Part shown: one piece after another, positions 8,429 to 17,227 of the stretch
Numbering within the stretch: position 1 is the first letter of the stretch
Layout: each line of letters opens with the position of its first letter
NCBI GenBank assembly: GCA_910577105.1
Contig: CAJTMB010000008.1
Location: forward strand, 1-64,000
Direction of reading: 5' to 3'
DNA from: an uncultured Lachnospiraceae bacterium
Lineage (GTDB): Bacteria; Bacillota; Clostridia; Lachnospirales; Lachnospiraceae
DNA: 64,000 nt
The notes under the pieces: generated by a model
What the model saw: only the letters and a program-made list of their open reading frames with translations
Database searches by the model: none
Told to the model about the DNA's origin: nothing
Translations under genes and position numbers: made by a program

Positions 8429-10309
8429 ATGTGCGGTATATGCGGATTTATCGGTAAAGATACGATAACAACAGAGCAGTTAAAAAAGATGAATGATACC
8501 ATGTATCACAGGGGACCCGATGACAGTGGGGAAGAAATTTATCCGGCCGGGGAGGGATATACGGTAGGGCTGGCACAGCGGAGGCTGTCCATTTTAGACC
8601 TTACTGCATTGGGACATCAGCCGATGCATTCACGGGACGGCCGTATTTCGGTGGTTTTTAACGGGGAAATATTCAATTTTCTGGAACTGAAGAAAGAATT
8701 GCGGGATTATTCTTTTTGTTCTTCCTGTGATACGGAGGTGATTATTGCCGCTTATTTAAAGTGGGGCATTGCCTGCGTTGACAGATTTAACGGCATGTTT
8801 GGGATTGCGTTGTTTGACAGAAAAACGCAGGAACTATACCTTGTCAGGGACAGAATCGGGAAAAAGCCTTTGTATTACTGGCAAAAATCCGACGGACTGG
8901 TTTTTGCTTCCGAGATGAAGCCTATTATGGAGTGTCCCGGATTTAAGAAGGAAATCCGTACGGAAGTCATCTCGCGTTATTTATACCATCAGTATATCAA
9001 TGCGCCCGATACGATTTTTAAAGATGTGTACAAGCTGGAGCCGGGAACCTTTCTCAGGTTTCATGCGGGTGTAACAGAAGTAAAGAAATATTGGGATATT
9101 AAAAAGGTATATCAGGAGAAGAAGCGGGACAAAGTCACGGATTACGGGCAGGCGAAGGAAGAATTAAAAGCTTTGTTGAACAAGTCCGTATCCATGCGTA
9201 TGATAGCGGATGTGCCGCTTGGTACATTTTTGAGCGGCGGATACGATTCTTCCCTGATTACCGCCATAGCGCAAAGCCAGTCTGACCGTCCGGTCAGGAC
9301 ATATGCCATCGGGTTTAACGAAGAAAAGTACAATGAGGCCAAATTTGCCAAAGAGGTTGCAAGACATCTGGGCACCAACCATACAGAGCTGTATATTGAT
9401 GAAAAAGAAATGTTTGAACTGGTGGAAAGCATTCCGGCGTATTACGATGAACCTTTTGCGGACAGCTCGCAAATTCCCACCATGCTTGTATCGGCGCTGG
9501 CAAAGAAGGATGTGACGGTAGTGCTTTCCGGTGACGGCGGCGACGAATTTTTCTGCGGATACAATTCCTATGACAAAGTTTTGCAGGCGCAGAAACTGGA
9601 TTTTTTGGGAGAACTGACATACAGGGTTCTGCACCTGCCGGGTATCAGGAAAGCGGACCTGTTAAAGAAGCTTCCGTTTAAAGTGCGGATTATTGCGGGG
9701 AACAGGGAAAAGGAAACCAAGACCCAGTTCGGCTCCGGCAGTTACCTTGACGCGGCATACGGCATGGTAGGGGGAGAGGCGGTTCCGATTTTATATTATG
9801 TGGAAAGCGGTTACGGCGAGAAAAACTGGCAGGCACGGAGAATGCTGCTGGATATGGACACTTACCTGCCGGGCGATATCCTGTGTAAGGTAGACCGCGC
9901 TTCCATGAAGTATTCCCTTGAGGCCAGATGTCCGATTCTGGATAGGGATGTCATGGAGTATTCCTACAGGCTTCCCCACTCCTTTAAATATAACGGCAAA
10001 GTAAAAAAAAGAATTTTAAAAGATATTGCCTATGACTATATTCCGAGTAAGCTTCTGGACAGACCGAAAGTAGGGTTTGGCGTGCCTCTTGACAAATGGC
10101 TGAGGGGACCGCTTAAGGAACAGCTTTCGGATATGTCGGAACGGGATTTTCTGGTAAGGCAGGGAATCTTTGATGCAGATTTCTTAAGCAGCATGATGCA
10201 GACCTATCTGGTACATGGCGATGCAGGGCCTGCTACCGGCGCAAACTATTCCAAGCTGATGTGGTCCTATTTTGTCTTCCAGAAGTGGTATGACGCTTAC
10301 ATGAAATAA
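8429..10309 (+). CDS. AsnB-like glutamine-dependent amidotransferase (copy 1)
   Basis: A 626-aa enzyme of the asparagine synthase family. The start is fixed by MCGICG, because Cys2 must become the N-terminal nucleophile that hydrolyses glutamine. Further visible are YHRGPDD, FNGEIFN, and the synthetase PP-loop SGGYDSS, where Ile or Leu is more usual than Tyr. Free asparagine synthesis is possible. Setting between glycosyltransferases and a WbmS-like protein instead suggests amidation of a sugar carboxylate (uronamide), as proposed for AsnB-like proteins such as WbpS in O-antigen loci. Only 15 bp to the next gene. Confidence 0.8.
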   Translation: MCGICGFIGKDTITTEQLKKMNDTMYHRGPDDSGEEIYPAGEGYTVGLAQRRLSILDLTALGHQPMHSRDGRISVVFNGEIFNFLELKKELRDYSFCSSCDTEVIIAAYLKWGIACVDRFNGMFGIALFDRKTQELYLVRDRIGKKPLYYWQKSDGLVFASEMKPIMECPGFKKEIRTEVISRYLYHQYINAPDTIFKDVYKLEPGTFLRFHAGVTEVKKYWDIKKVYQEKKRDKVTDYGQAKEELKALLNKSVSMRMIADVPLGTFLSGGYDSSLITAIAQSQSDRPVRTYAIGFNEEKYNEAKFAKEVARHLGTNHTELYIDEKEMFELVESIPAYYDEPFADSSQIPTMLVSALAKKDVTVVLSGDGGDEFFCGYNSYDKVLQAQKLDFLGELTYRVLHLPGIRKADLLKKLPFKVRIIAGNREKETKTQFGSGSYLDAAYGMVGGEAVPILYYVESGYGEKNWQARRMLLDMDTYLPGDILCKVDRASMKYSLEARCPILDRDVMEYSYRLPHSFKYNGKVKKRILKDIAYDYIPSKLLDRPKVGFGVPLDKWLRGPLKEQLSDMSERDFLVRQGIFDADFLSSMMQTYLVHGDAGPATGANYSKLMWSYFVFQKWYDAYMK

Positions 10310-10324
10310 ATGGAGAAGAATCCG

Positions 10325-11437
10325 ATGGCTGAGAAAAAAATAATGCTCTATTGCAGTTCCTTGGTAAAGGGCGGAACAGAGCGGGTGGTGGTTAATCTGG
10401 CCGGATATCTGGCGGGGAATGGTATGCAGGTGGTTCTGGTAACCCAATACTGCCATGAGGATGAATACGAACTGCCCAAAGGTGTAATCCGGATACAGAG
10501 CGAGCTTACGGACGAAGAAAAATCGTCGAAACGGGTAAGAAATTTTTTTGCCCGTTACCGCAAGCTGCGTGGCATTGTAAAGGGTCAGCGTCCGGACTGT
10601 ATACTTTCTTTTATCGGCAAAAATAATTTTATGGCGCTTCTGGCATCCTTTTTTACGGGGATTCCGGTGGTGGTCTCGGTCCGGGGAGAACCGGCGTGCG
10701 AGTATCCGTCGGCAGCCATGCGCTTTCTGGCAAAGACGCTGTTTGTGAAGGCGTCCGGCATTGTTTTACAGACAAAAGAAGCAAAGGCTTTTTTTCCCCG
10801 GTATCTGCAAAAGAAAGCCGTTATTTTGAAAAATCCCCTGAATCCCGGTTTTATAAGGGAGCCCTTTACGGGAAGGCGTAACGGACAGATTGTGTCCGTG
10901 GGAAGGGTGGACGGCAATAAGAACCATGAAATGCTGATAAGGGCGTTTGCACAGGTTGCGGAGGAATTTCCGGAAGCTTCCCTTGCCGTATACGGGGAGG
11001 GGGAGTGCAGGGAAAGGCTTAACATACTGGCAGGACAGCTTGGATTGTCGCAGAGAATTTCCCTGCCGGGAGCGGTATCGGATGTTCCCGACAGGATTAT
11101 GCAAAGCAGTGTTTTTGTGTTGTGTTCCAACAGCGAGGGTATGCCCAATGCTTTGCTGGAAGCCATGTGTCTGGGGATTCCGTGTATTTCCACGGACTGT
11201 CCCTGCGGGGGTCCGGCCGAGCTGATTACGGACGGGGAAAACGGATTTTTAATACCGGTGGGAGATATGGAAGCGCTGGCGGACAGGCTTTGCCTCCTTT
11301 TGGGTGATGAAAAGAAAGCGGCCGAAATGGGGAAAAGGGCGTCGGCCCTTTTGGAGGATTACAGGCCGGAAACCGTAAACAGGCAGTGGCAGGAATATCT
11401 GCTTTCGAGAGTTGGAGGAAATGCATGTGTGGAATAG
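10325..11437 (+). CDS. GT4 family glycosyltransferase (copy 2)
   Basis: A 370-aa GT-B enzyme, paralogue of 6511-7611, with GGTERVVVNLAGYL near the N-terminus and SNSEGMPNALLEAMCLG giving the EX7E pair at about E271 and E279, followed by STDCPCGGP. An in-frame ATG at 10310 overlaps the previous stop, but GGAGAAG at 10312-10318 lies 6 nt before ATG 10325, so 10325 is the better start. Its 3' end overlaps the next gene by 13 bp. Like copy 1 it precedes an AsnB-like gene. Confidence 0.85.
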   Translation: MAEKKIMLYCSSLVKGGTERVVVNLAGYLAGNGMQVVLVTQYCHEDEYELPKGVIRIQSELTDEEKSSKRVRNFFARYRKLRGIVKGQRPDCILSFIGKNNFMALLASFFTGIPVVVSVRGEPACEYPSAAMRFLAKTLFVKASGIVLQTKEAKAFFPRYLQKKAVILKNPLNPGFIREPFTGRRNGQIVSVGRVDGNKNHEMLIRAFAQVAEEFPEASLAVYGEGECRERLNILAGQLGLSQRISLPGAVSDVPDRIMQSSVFVLCSNSEGMPNALLEAMCLGIPCISTDCPCGGPAELITDGENGFLIPVGDMEALADRLCLLLGDEKKAAEMGKRASALLEDYRPETVNRQWQEYLLSRVGGNACVE

Positions 11438-13329
11438 CGGGCATATGTGATTTTGGCAGCAGGCCCATAGAAAATATCCTTGCCATGAACAAAGTAATGC
11501 GGCGCCGGGGACCGGATGCCGGGGATTACTGGCTGGATGAAAATGACAAAGTGGTTCTCGGACACAGAAGGCTGTCCATCGTGGATTTGACACAAACGGG
11601 GGCACAGCCCATGGTTTCGCACAGCGGCAGGTTTGTGCTGGTGTATAACGGGGAAATTTACAATGTAGCGGACCTCATGCATAAGCTGGAGGAAACGCTT
11701 TTAAAAGACGGAAAAAGGCTGGTTTTGCACGGGACGTCTGACACAGAGGTGCTTCTGGAGGCGCTGGAAGGCTTGGGCGTAAAAGAAACCCTGCGGCTGG
11801 TAAAAGGGATGTTTGCTTTTGCTTTGTATGACAAACAGGATAAGAAACTATGCCTTGCCAGGGACAGAATGGGAGAGAAACCGCTTTATTACGGAAAAGC
11901 AGGAGGCCGTTTTGTGTTTGCCTCCGATATACATTCCATAAGAGCCTTGGAAGGATTTCAAAATGAAATAAATACAGAGGTATTTGGTCTTTATTTAAGA
12001 TATGGTTATATCCCACAGCCGTATTCGATTTACCGGGATATATGGCAGCTTCCGCCGGGCGGTCTTTTGACAGCCGGGGCGCCGTTTGCGGATTGGAGCG
12101 TGGACAGGTATTGGGATATCCGAAACATCGCAAAATCCGGGCAGGATAATTTGTTTGCAGGCAGTGAGGAGGAAGCAGCCGCACATCTGGAGAATTTGTT
12201 GAAAGAGGCTGTCAGGGGACAGATGCGGGCGGATGTGCCTTTAGGAGCCTTTCTGTCGGGCGGCATTGACAGCACATTGGTGGTCAGTCTGATGCAGTCC
12301 ATGAGTGAACGCAAAATCCGCACCTTTACGGTAGGTTTTTGTGAGGCGGGTTATAATGAAGCGGAGTATGCCAAAGAAACGGCAAGACATCTGGGTACGG
12401 AGCACACGGAGCTCTATGTGGAGTTTAAGGATGTAATGGAGGTGCTGCCCCATCTGCCCGAGGCATATGCGGAACCGTTTGCGGACAGTTCCCAGATACC
12501 TACCATGCTTGTCAGCAAGCTCACAAAAGAGCATGTGACGGTTTCTTTAAGCGGGGACGCCGGGGACGAGCTGTTTTGCGGATACAATACCTATAAGGAT
12601 ATGGAACAGGGACTTTCCGTTGTCAGGGGAAAGGCAGGTTTCCTGCCGCAGGGAGTGCGCCGCGGGATAGGGAATGTCTGCGGTGTTCTGGGCAATGCCC
12701 ATACGCCCCTGCTCTATAAGGTATCGGAGTGTTTTAGGGTGGATTCCCCGGAATCCTTTTACCGGGCCATGGGAAGGACGGACTGCCGCATTCCTTATAT
12801 CCCGAAAGACAGAAAGGGACTTAGCTGCAGCAATGATTTATACCAGGACGGTTATCTTAAGGACGGCAGGCATAACATGATGCTGATGGATATGCTGCAG
12901 TACCTGCCGGATGATATTTTGGTCAAGGTGGACAGGGCAGGCATGTTTTATTCTTTGGAAAACAGGATTCCCCTATTGGACAGGGATGTGGTGGAATTTG
13001 CATGGACTCTTCCCATTGACTATAAGTTTGGGGGCGGCATAACCAAGAAGCCGCTGCGCAATATTTTATACCGCTACGTGCCGAAGGAAATGATGGAAAG
13101 GCCCAAAAAAGGGTTTTCCATTCCTCTCGCGGAATGGCTTGCCGAAGGAGAGATGCACGAATGGGCAAAAAGCATTATGACGGATGCTAAGCCTGTGGCA
13201 AAGGAATTTCTGAATATCAAATATGTGGACGGTTTATGGAAGGATTTTTTGACGAAGAAAAAATGGAATCCGGTACTGTGGTATGTGCTGATGCTGGAAC
13301 AGTGGCTTCTGTATTACCGTATCGGCTAG
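11425..13329 (+). CDS. AsnB-like glutamine-dependent amidotransferase (copy 2)
   Basis: A 634-aa asparagine synthase-family enzyme. Start at 11425 places Cys2 (MCGIAG) correctly and follows GGAGGAA at 11414-11420; an upstream in-frame ATG at 11386 would bury the nucleophile and is rejected. Motifs: RRRGPDAG, YNGEIYN, DTEVLLEAL and PP-loop SGGIDSTLV. It overlaps the upstream GT4 by 13 bp, so the pair is translationally coupled. Two such enzymes in one glycan operon are more than asparagine supply would need, so glycan amidation is the favoured inference. Confidence 0.8.
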   Translation: MCGIAGICDFGSRPIENILAMNKVMRRRGPDAGDYWLDENDKVVLGHRRLSIVDLTQTGAQPMVSHSGRFVLVYNGEIYNVADLMHKLEETLLKDGKRLVLHGTSDTEVLLEALEGLGVKETLRLVKGMFAFALYDKQDKKLCLARDRMGEKPLYYGKAGGRFVFASDIHSIRALEGFQNEINTEVFGLYLRYGYIPQPYSIYRDIWQLPPGGLLTAGAPFADWSVDRYWDIRNIAKSGQDNLFAGSEEEAAAHLENLLKEAVRGQMRADVPLGAFLSGGIDSTLVVSLMQSMSERKIRTFTVGFCEAGYNEAEYAKETARHLGTEHTELYVEFKDVMEVLPHLPEAYAEPFADSSQIPTMLVSKLTKEHVTVSLSGDAGDELFCGYNTYKDMEQGLSVVRGKAGFLPQGVRRGIGNVCGVLGNAHTPLLYKVSECFRVDSPESFYRAMGRTDCRIPYIPKDRKGLSCSNDLYQDGYLKDGRHNMMLMDMLQYLPDDILVKVDRAGMFYSLENRIPLLDRDVVEFAWTLPIDYKFGGGITKKPLRNILYRYVPKEMMERPKKGFSIPLAEWLAEGEMHEWAKSIMTDAKPVAKEFLNIKYVDGLWKDFLTKKKWNPVLWYVLMLEQWLLYYRIG

Positions 13330-13347
13330 GCAGAAGGCGTCTGTCAT

Positions 13348-13376
13348 GCGCAAAGGCAGCGCGGAAATGAGGAAAA
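13348..13376 (+). repeat. Leader repeat copy A (GCGC hairpin plus RBS)
   Basis: A short inverted GCGC pair (13348-13351 and 13359-13362) is followed directly by GGAAATGAGGAAAA, which ends at the start codon of the FAD oxidoreductase. The same hairpin-plus-RBS block recurs before 16439, 28194 and, more diverged, 15472 and 30501. Confidence 0.55.
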
Positions 13377-14504
13377 ATGAAGTATGATAAAATAATTATC
13401 GGCGCGGGGCTGTACGGACTGTATGCCGCACTTTTTTGCGGGGGCAGGGGCCAAAGCGTGCTGGTGCTGGAATGTGATGACGGCTGCTTTGGGCGTGCCA
13501 CCTATATCAATCAGGCAAGGGTCCATCAGGGATACCACTATCCCCGTTCCCTGTCCACCGCCATGAAGTCGGCGGGCTACTTTGAGCGTTTTAACAGGGA
13601 CTACGGTTTCTGCATCAATAAGGAATTTAAAAAGGTGTATGCCACATCGGCGGATTATTCCTGGTCAAGCGGGGAACAGTTCAAAAAGTTCTGCGACGCG
13701 GCGGGCATTCCCTGCGAGGAGCTTTGCCCGGAGCGTTTTTTCAAGGACAGGATGTGCGACGGCGTCTTTCTCACAAGGGAATATACCTATGACGCCATGA
13801 TTCTGAAAAAGTATTTTCTGGAAAAGCTTGCCGGGTTAAAGAATGTGGAAATCCGGTATCAGGCGAGGGTAAGGCATATAGAAAAGCAGACGGATGTGTA
13901 TGAGCTGGAACTGACAGAAGGGGAGAAGTACCAGACAGGATTTCTGCTCAATGCAACCTACGCTTCCACAAACCTGATTCTTCACATGCTGGGATATGAA
14001 AAGTTTAAAATCAAGTATGAACTCTGCGAAATTATTTTGTGTGAGGTAAATGAAAATTTGCAGGAGTACGGTTTTACCGTGATGGACGGTCCGTTCTTTT
14101 CCATCATGCCTTTCGGAAAGACAGGACTCCACTCGCTGACGTCGGTGACCTTTACGCCCCATACGACCAGCTATGACAAGACGCCTGTCTTTGCGTGTCA
14201 GAAGGAAAAAGAAGCCTTGTGCAGTCCGGGCTTTCTCGGCAACTGCAATATCTGCAAGGCAAGGCCTGAAACGGCATTTTCCTATATGGCAAATCTGGCA
14301 AGGAAATATCTCAAAGAGGAATATGCTTTTACTTATAAGGATTCGCTTTTTTCCATGAAGCCGATATTAATGAGCTCGGAAATAGACGATTCCCGGCCGA
14401 CGGTTATCAGGACGTATTCACAGAACCCGACCTTTGTGGGGGTGCTTTCCGGTAAGATTAACACGGTTTATGATTTAGACGAGGTATTGAGCGATGGAGA
14501 ATAA
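13377..14504 (+). CDS. FAD-dependent oxidoreductase (DAO-like)
   Basis: A 375-aa flavoprotein. The N-terminal Rossmann motif GAGLYG at residues 9-14, followed by an acidic residue at the end of strand 2 (VLVLECDD), indicates FAD binding. The segment ARVHQGYHYPRS is typical of a branch of D-amino-acid oxidase-like proteins found in polysaccharide loci. C-terminal GVLSGKINTVYDLDE matches the second FAD contact region of that fold. The substrate is not known; oxidation of an amino or hydroxyl group on a sugar is an inference from context. Its 3' end overlaps the next gene by 11 bp. Confidence 0.65.
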   Translation: MKYDKIIIGAGLYGLYAALFCGGRGQSVLVLECDDGCFGRATYINQARVHQGYHYPRSLSTAMKSAGYFERFNRDYGFCINKEFKKVYATSADYSWSSGEQFKKFCDAAGIPCEELCPERFFKDRMCDGVFLTREYTYDAMILKKYFLEKLAGLKNVEIRYQARVRHIEKQTDVYELELTEGEKYQTGFLLNATYASTNLILHMLGYEKFKIKYELCEIILCEVNENLQEYGFTVMDGPFFSIMPFGKTGLHSLTSVTFTPHTTSYDKTPVFACQKEKEALCSPGFLGNCNICKARPETAFSYMANLARKYLKEEYAFTYKDSLFSMKPILMSSEIDDSRPTVIRTYSQNPTFVGVLSGKINTVYDLDEVLSDGE

Positions 14505-15435
14505 AGAGCAAAATTTTGTATCTGCCGTAATTTATGTGCGCAATGCGGAAAACCGGATTGCAGGTTTTCTGGAAACCATCATGGGGGTTTTGGAGAAACA
14601 CTTTGAAAAATCGGAAATTATCTGCGTCAATGACCATTCTGAGGATAAAAGCGCGTCCGTCATCAGGCAGGTGAGCGGGAAGGCAAAGAATACCACGGTG
14701 ACCATCCTGAATATGAGTTATTTCCACGGTCTGGAAATTGCCATGAATGCGGGGATGGATTTGGCAATCGGGGATTTTGTGCTGGAGTTTGATTCTGCCA
14801 CACAGGATTTCAGTCAGGAAGAAATCATGCGCGTTTACCGGAAATCCCTTGAAGGATTTGATATAGTCAGCGCTTCGCCGGATAAGAGGCAGAAGCTTTC
14901 CTCCAGACTGTTTTATTATGTGTTTGACAAGTTTTCCGACTTTCCTTATAAATTTTATACGGAGAGGTTCCGTATTTTAAGCCGCCGTGTAATCAACAGA
15001 ATCGGCAGTATGAACAAGTCGGTTCCTTACAGAAAGGCAGTGTATGCAAACTGCGGTCTGAAAACGAGTAATATCCGTTATGAGGTATGCGGTGAAAACG
15101 GGAAAACGGATAGGGACAGAAGTGAAAAGCGTTACAGGAGCGGGCTTGCCATGGACACGCTGATTCTTTTTACGGAATTTGGGTACCGTCTTTCCATGTC
15201 CATGACGGCAATTATGATGATGGTAACGGTTTTTATGGCGGTGTATGCGCTGGTCATATATATTTTAAGCAAGCCGGTGGAAGGCTGGACAACAACCATT
15301 TTGTTTTTATCGTTTGCTTTTTTCGGGCTGTTCGGCATTTTAACCATAATCGTCAAATATCTGCAGATTCTGGTGAATCTGGTATTTAAGAGGAAACGGT
15401 ACAGCTTTGAGAGTATAGAAAAGCTTACAAAATAG
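14494..15435 (+). CDS. GT2 glycosyltransferase with membrane tail
   Basis: A 313-aa GT2-family protein. The nucleotide-binding part has ICVNDHSEDKS at about 43-53 and LEFDSATQDFS at about 96-106 in place of the usual DAD. Two C-terminal hydrophobic helices lie at about 233-257 and 265-290, as in polyprenyl-phosphate glycosyltransferases. The missing canonical DXD (EFDSATQD) makes donor use uncertain. It overlaps the FAD oxidoreductase by 11 bp and is coupled to it. Confidence 0.7.
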   Translation: MENKEQNFVSAVIYVRNAENRIAGFLETIMGVLEKHFEKSEIICVNDHSEDKSASVIRQVSGKAKNTTVTILNMSYFHGLEIAMNAGMDLAIGDFVLEFDSATQDFSQEEIMRVYRKSLEGFDIVSASPDKRQKLSSRLFYYVFDKFSDFPYKFYTERFRILSRRVINRIGSMNKSVPYRKAVYANCGLKTSNIRYEVCGENGKTDRDRSEKRYRSGLAMDTLILFTEFGYRLSMSMTAIMMMVTVFMAVYALVIYILSKPVEGWTTTILFLSFAFFGLFGILTIIVKYLQILVNLVFKRKRYSFESIEKLTK

Positions 15436-15438
15436 GGA

Positions 15439-15471
15439 TGTGCAAGATGCACAGGAATGAGGATGAGAAGG
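15439..15471 (+). repeat. Leader hairpin plus RBS (diverged copy)
   Basis: TGTGCA (15439-15444) and TGCACA (15448-15453) form a perfect 6-bp stem with loop AGA, followed at once by GGAATGAGGATG. The architecture matches leader copies A-C with different stem bases. Confidence 0.45.
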
Positions 15472-16431
15472 ATGAATGCTTTAGTCGGATGCACCGGATT
15501 TGTGGGAAGCAATATTTATGCGGCGGGAGGGATGGACAGGGGATTCCATTCCACGAATATAGAGGAAGCTTACGGACTGAAACCCGAGCTTTTGATTTAT
15601 GCCGGACTGCGCGCCGAGAAGTATCTTGCAAACAGGGAGCCTGAGAGGGATATGGAGCTGATTTTGCAGGCTGAGGAAAATATTGGGAAAATCGCCCCGA
15701 AGAAGCTGGTCCTGATATCGACAATCGATGTGTTTAAGGAGCCGGTGGGGGTGGATGAAACTTCTCCTGTCATATGCGGCGGTCTTGGGGCTTACGGCCT
15801 AAACCGTTACCGGCTGGAATGCTTTGTCAGGGAAACGTATCCCGACGCCCTGATTATCCGGCTGCCGGGACTGTTTGGACAAAATATAAAGAAGAATTTT
15901 ATCTACGATATGATACACATTATTCCTTTTATGTTAAAGGAAGATAAGTTTTTGGAGCTGGCTGACAGGGATTTGTCCTTAAGGGAATACTACAGCAGAC
16001 AGCCAAACGGTTTCTACCGGTGCAGGGAGCTTTTACCGGAGGAGAAGAAGCTTTTAAAACAAAAGTTTAAAGCCCTGGAATTTACGGCCCTGCATTTTAC
16101 GGACAGCAGAAGCGTTTATCAGTTTTATCCGTTGTCAAGGCTTTGGGCGGACATACAGATAGCGCTTGCACAGGGGATTTTGCTCTGGCATCCGGCGACG
16201 GAGCCTGTTTCGGCGGCAGAAGTGTACGGGCATGTTACGGGGGAAGCTTTTAAAAACGAACTGGCAGGAACCCCGGCGGTCTATGACTACAGGACGGTAT
16301 ATGCAGAAACGTTTGGCGGAAAAGACGGGTATCTTTGCTCAAAGGAGCAGGTACTGGAGGAGATTGCGGGATTTGTGTCTGCGCGTTGCTGGCACAAACT
16401 CGATATGCGCAGAGAAACAGCGCAGAAATGA
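15472..16431 (+). CDS. NAD(P)-dependent SDR, sugar epimerase/reductase-like
   Basis: A 319-aa protein of the extended SDR/RmlD-like type. GCTGFVGSN at the extreme N-terminus is the dinucleotide-binding loop; this favours ATG 15472 over in-frame ATGs at 15457 and 15463. The segment LVLISTIDVF resembles the STDxVYG region, and YGLNR is in the place of the YxxxK catalytic pair, with Arg instead of Lys. This change suggests altered chemistry or a non-catalytic role. It is not a convincing RmlD, although it could fill that gap. The last 20 codons are part of a sequence repeated upstream of wecE. Confidence 0.6.
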   Translation: MNALVGCTGFVGSNIYAAGGMDRGFHSTNIEEAYGLKPELLIYAGLRAEKYLANREPERDMELILQAEENIGKIAPKKLVLISTIDVFKEPVGVDETSPVICGGLGAYGLNRYRLECFVRETYPDALIIRLPGLFGQNIKKNFIYDMIHIIPFMLKEDKFLELADRDLSLREYYSRQPNGFYRCRELLPEEKKLLKQKFKALEFTALHFTDSRSVYQFYPLSRLWADIQIALAQGILLWHPATEPVSAAEVYGHVTGEAFKNELAGTPAVYDYRTVYAETFGGKDGYLCSKEQVLEEIAGFVSARCWHKLDMRRETAQK

Positions 16432-16438
16432 GGAAAAA
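16367..16438 (+). repeat. Repeat copy B: SDR 3' end plus leader/RBS
   Basis: Positions 16367-16401 match 28111-28145 at 31 of 35 bases, and the block CAGCGCAGAAATGAGGAAAA (16418-16437) matches the leader before wecE and the FAD oxidoreductase. Here the first part encodes the C-terminus of the SDR; upstream of wecE it is non-coding. Confidence 0.6.
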
Positions 16439-17227
16439 ATGAAACTATCCATCTCAAATATCGCATGGACGCCCGAACTGGATACGGAAGTTTACCATAT
16501 GATGCAGAGAATCGGGTTTAGCGGTCTTGAAATTGCACCGACGAGAATATTTCCCGAAAATCCCTACGGGGACTTACACAGGGCGCGGCAATGGAAAAAG
16601 GATATGGAGGAACAATACGGGTTTCGGATTCCTTCCATGCAGTCCATCTGGTTTGGCAGGCAGGAAAAGCTTTTCGGGAGCGGAAAAGAGAGGGAAGCTT
16701 TATTGCAGTATACCTTCCGCGCCATAGAATTTGCAGAAGCCACAGGATGCGGCAATCTGGTTTTCGGATGTCCGAAAAACAGAAACCTGCCTGAGGGAGC
16801 GGATGAATCAGAAGCGCTGCCGTTTTGGAAGCAGATTGGTGAGTATGCGGCAAAAAAGGGAACCGTCATTGCAATGGAAGCCAATCCGCCAATTTACGGA
16901 ACCAACTACATCAACGGCACCAAAGAGGCGCTTGCGCTTGTGGAAAGGGTGGACTTGCCGGGATTTTTGCTGAACCTGGATGTGGGAACCATGATTGAGA
17001 ACAAAGAGGATGTGTCTTTGCTTGCAGGGAAGGTGTCCTTTATCAACCATGTGCATATCAGCGAGCCGGGACTTTCCCCCATAAAGAAGCGCGGGCTTCA
17101 CAGCGAACTTGCCGACTGTCTGAAAGAGGAAGGCTACGGCGGGTTTGTGTCCGTTGAGATGGGAAAGGGCGCGGATATGGATACGCTTGAAGAAATTATG
17201 CGGTATGTGAAGGAGATTTTCGGATGA
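16439..17227 (+). CDS. Sugar phosphate isomerase/epimerase-like TIM barrel
   Basis: A 262-aa protein of the AP-endonuclease-2/xylose-isomerase-like TIM-barrel family. Supporting segments are FSGLEIAPTRIFPENPYG, the mid-strand metal-ligand region VIAMEANPP, LNLDVGTMI, INHVHISEPG and the C-terminal FVSVEMGKG. The acids and histidines at E, D, H and E sit where this family binds a divalent metal. The start at 16439 follows AGGAA; an open frame back to 16166 overlaps the SDR and is rejected. The likely role is epimerisation or isomerisation of a sugar intermediate made by the neighbouring oxidoreductases. It overlaps the next gene by 4 bp. Confidence 0.7.
   Translation: MKLSISNIAWTPELDTEVYHMMQRIGFSGLEIAPTRIFPENPYGDLHRARQWKKDMEEQYGFRIPSMQSIWFGRQEKLFGSGKEREALLQYTFRAIEFAEATGCGNLVFGCPKNRNLPEGADESEALPFWKQIGEYAAKKGTVIAMEANPPIYGTNYINGTKEALALVERVDLPGFLLNLDVGTMIENKEDVSLLAGKVSFINHVHISEPGLSPIKKRGLHSELADCLKEEGYGGFVSVEMGKGADMDTLEEIMRYVKEIFG

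Noticed and set aside
8429..13329. Reading the two AsnB-like genes simply as asparagine biosynthesis
   Set aside because: Possible, but two copies coupled to glycosyltransferases in a glycan operon make glycan amidation more likely; kept as the alternative.
15472..16431. Calling the SDR rmlD
   Set aside because: It lacks clear RmlD motifs and has YGLNR in place of YxxxK; the assignment would be a guess.
16166..16438. N-terminal extension of the TIM-barrel isomerase gene
   Set aside because: It overlaps the SDR gene in another frame; the RBS and family N-terminus point to ATG 16439.
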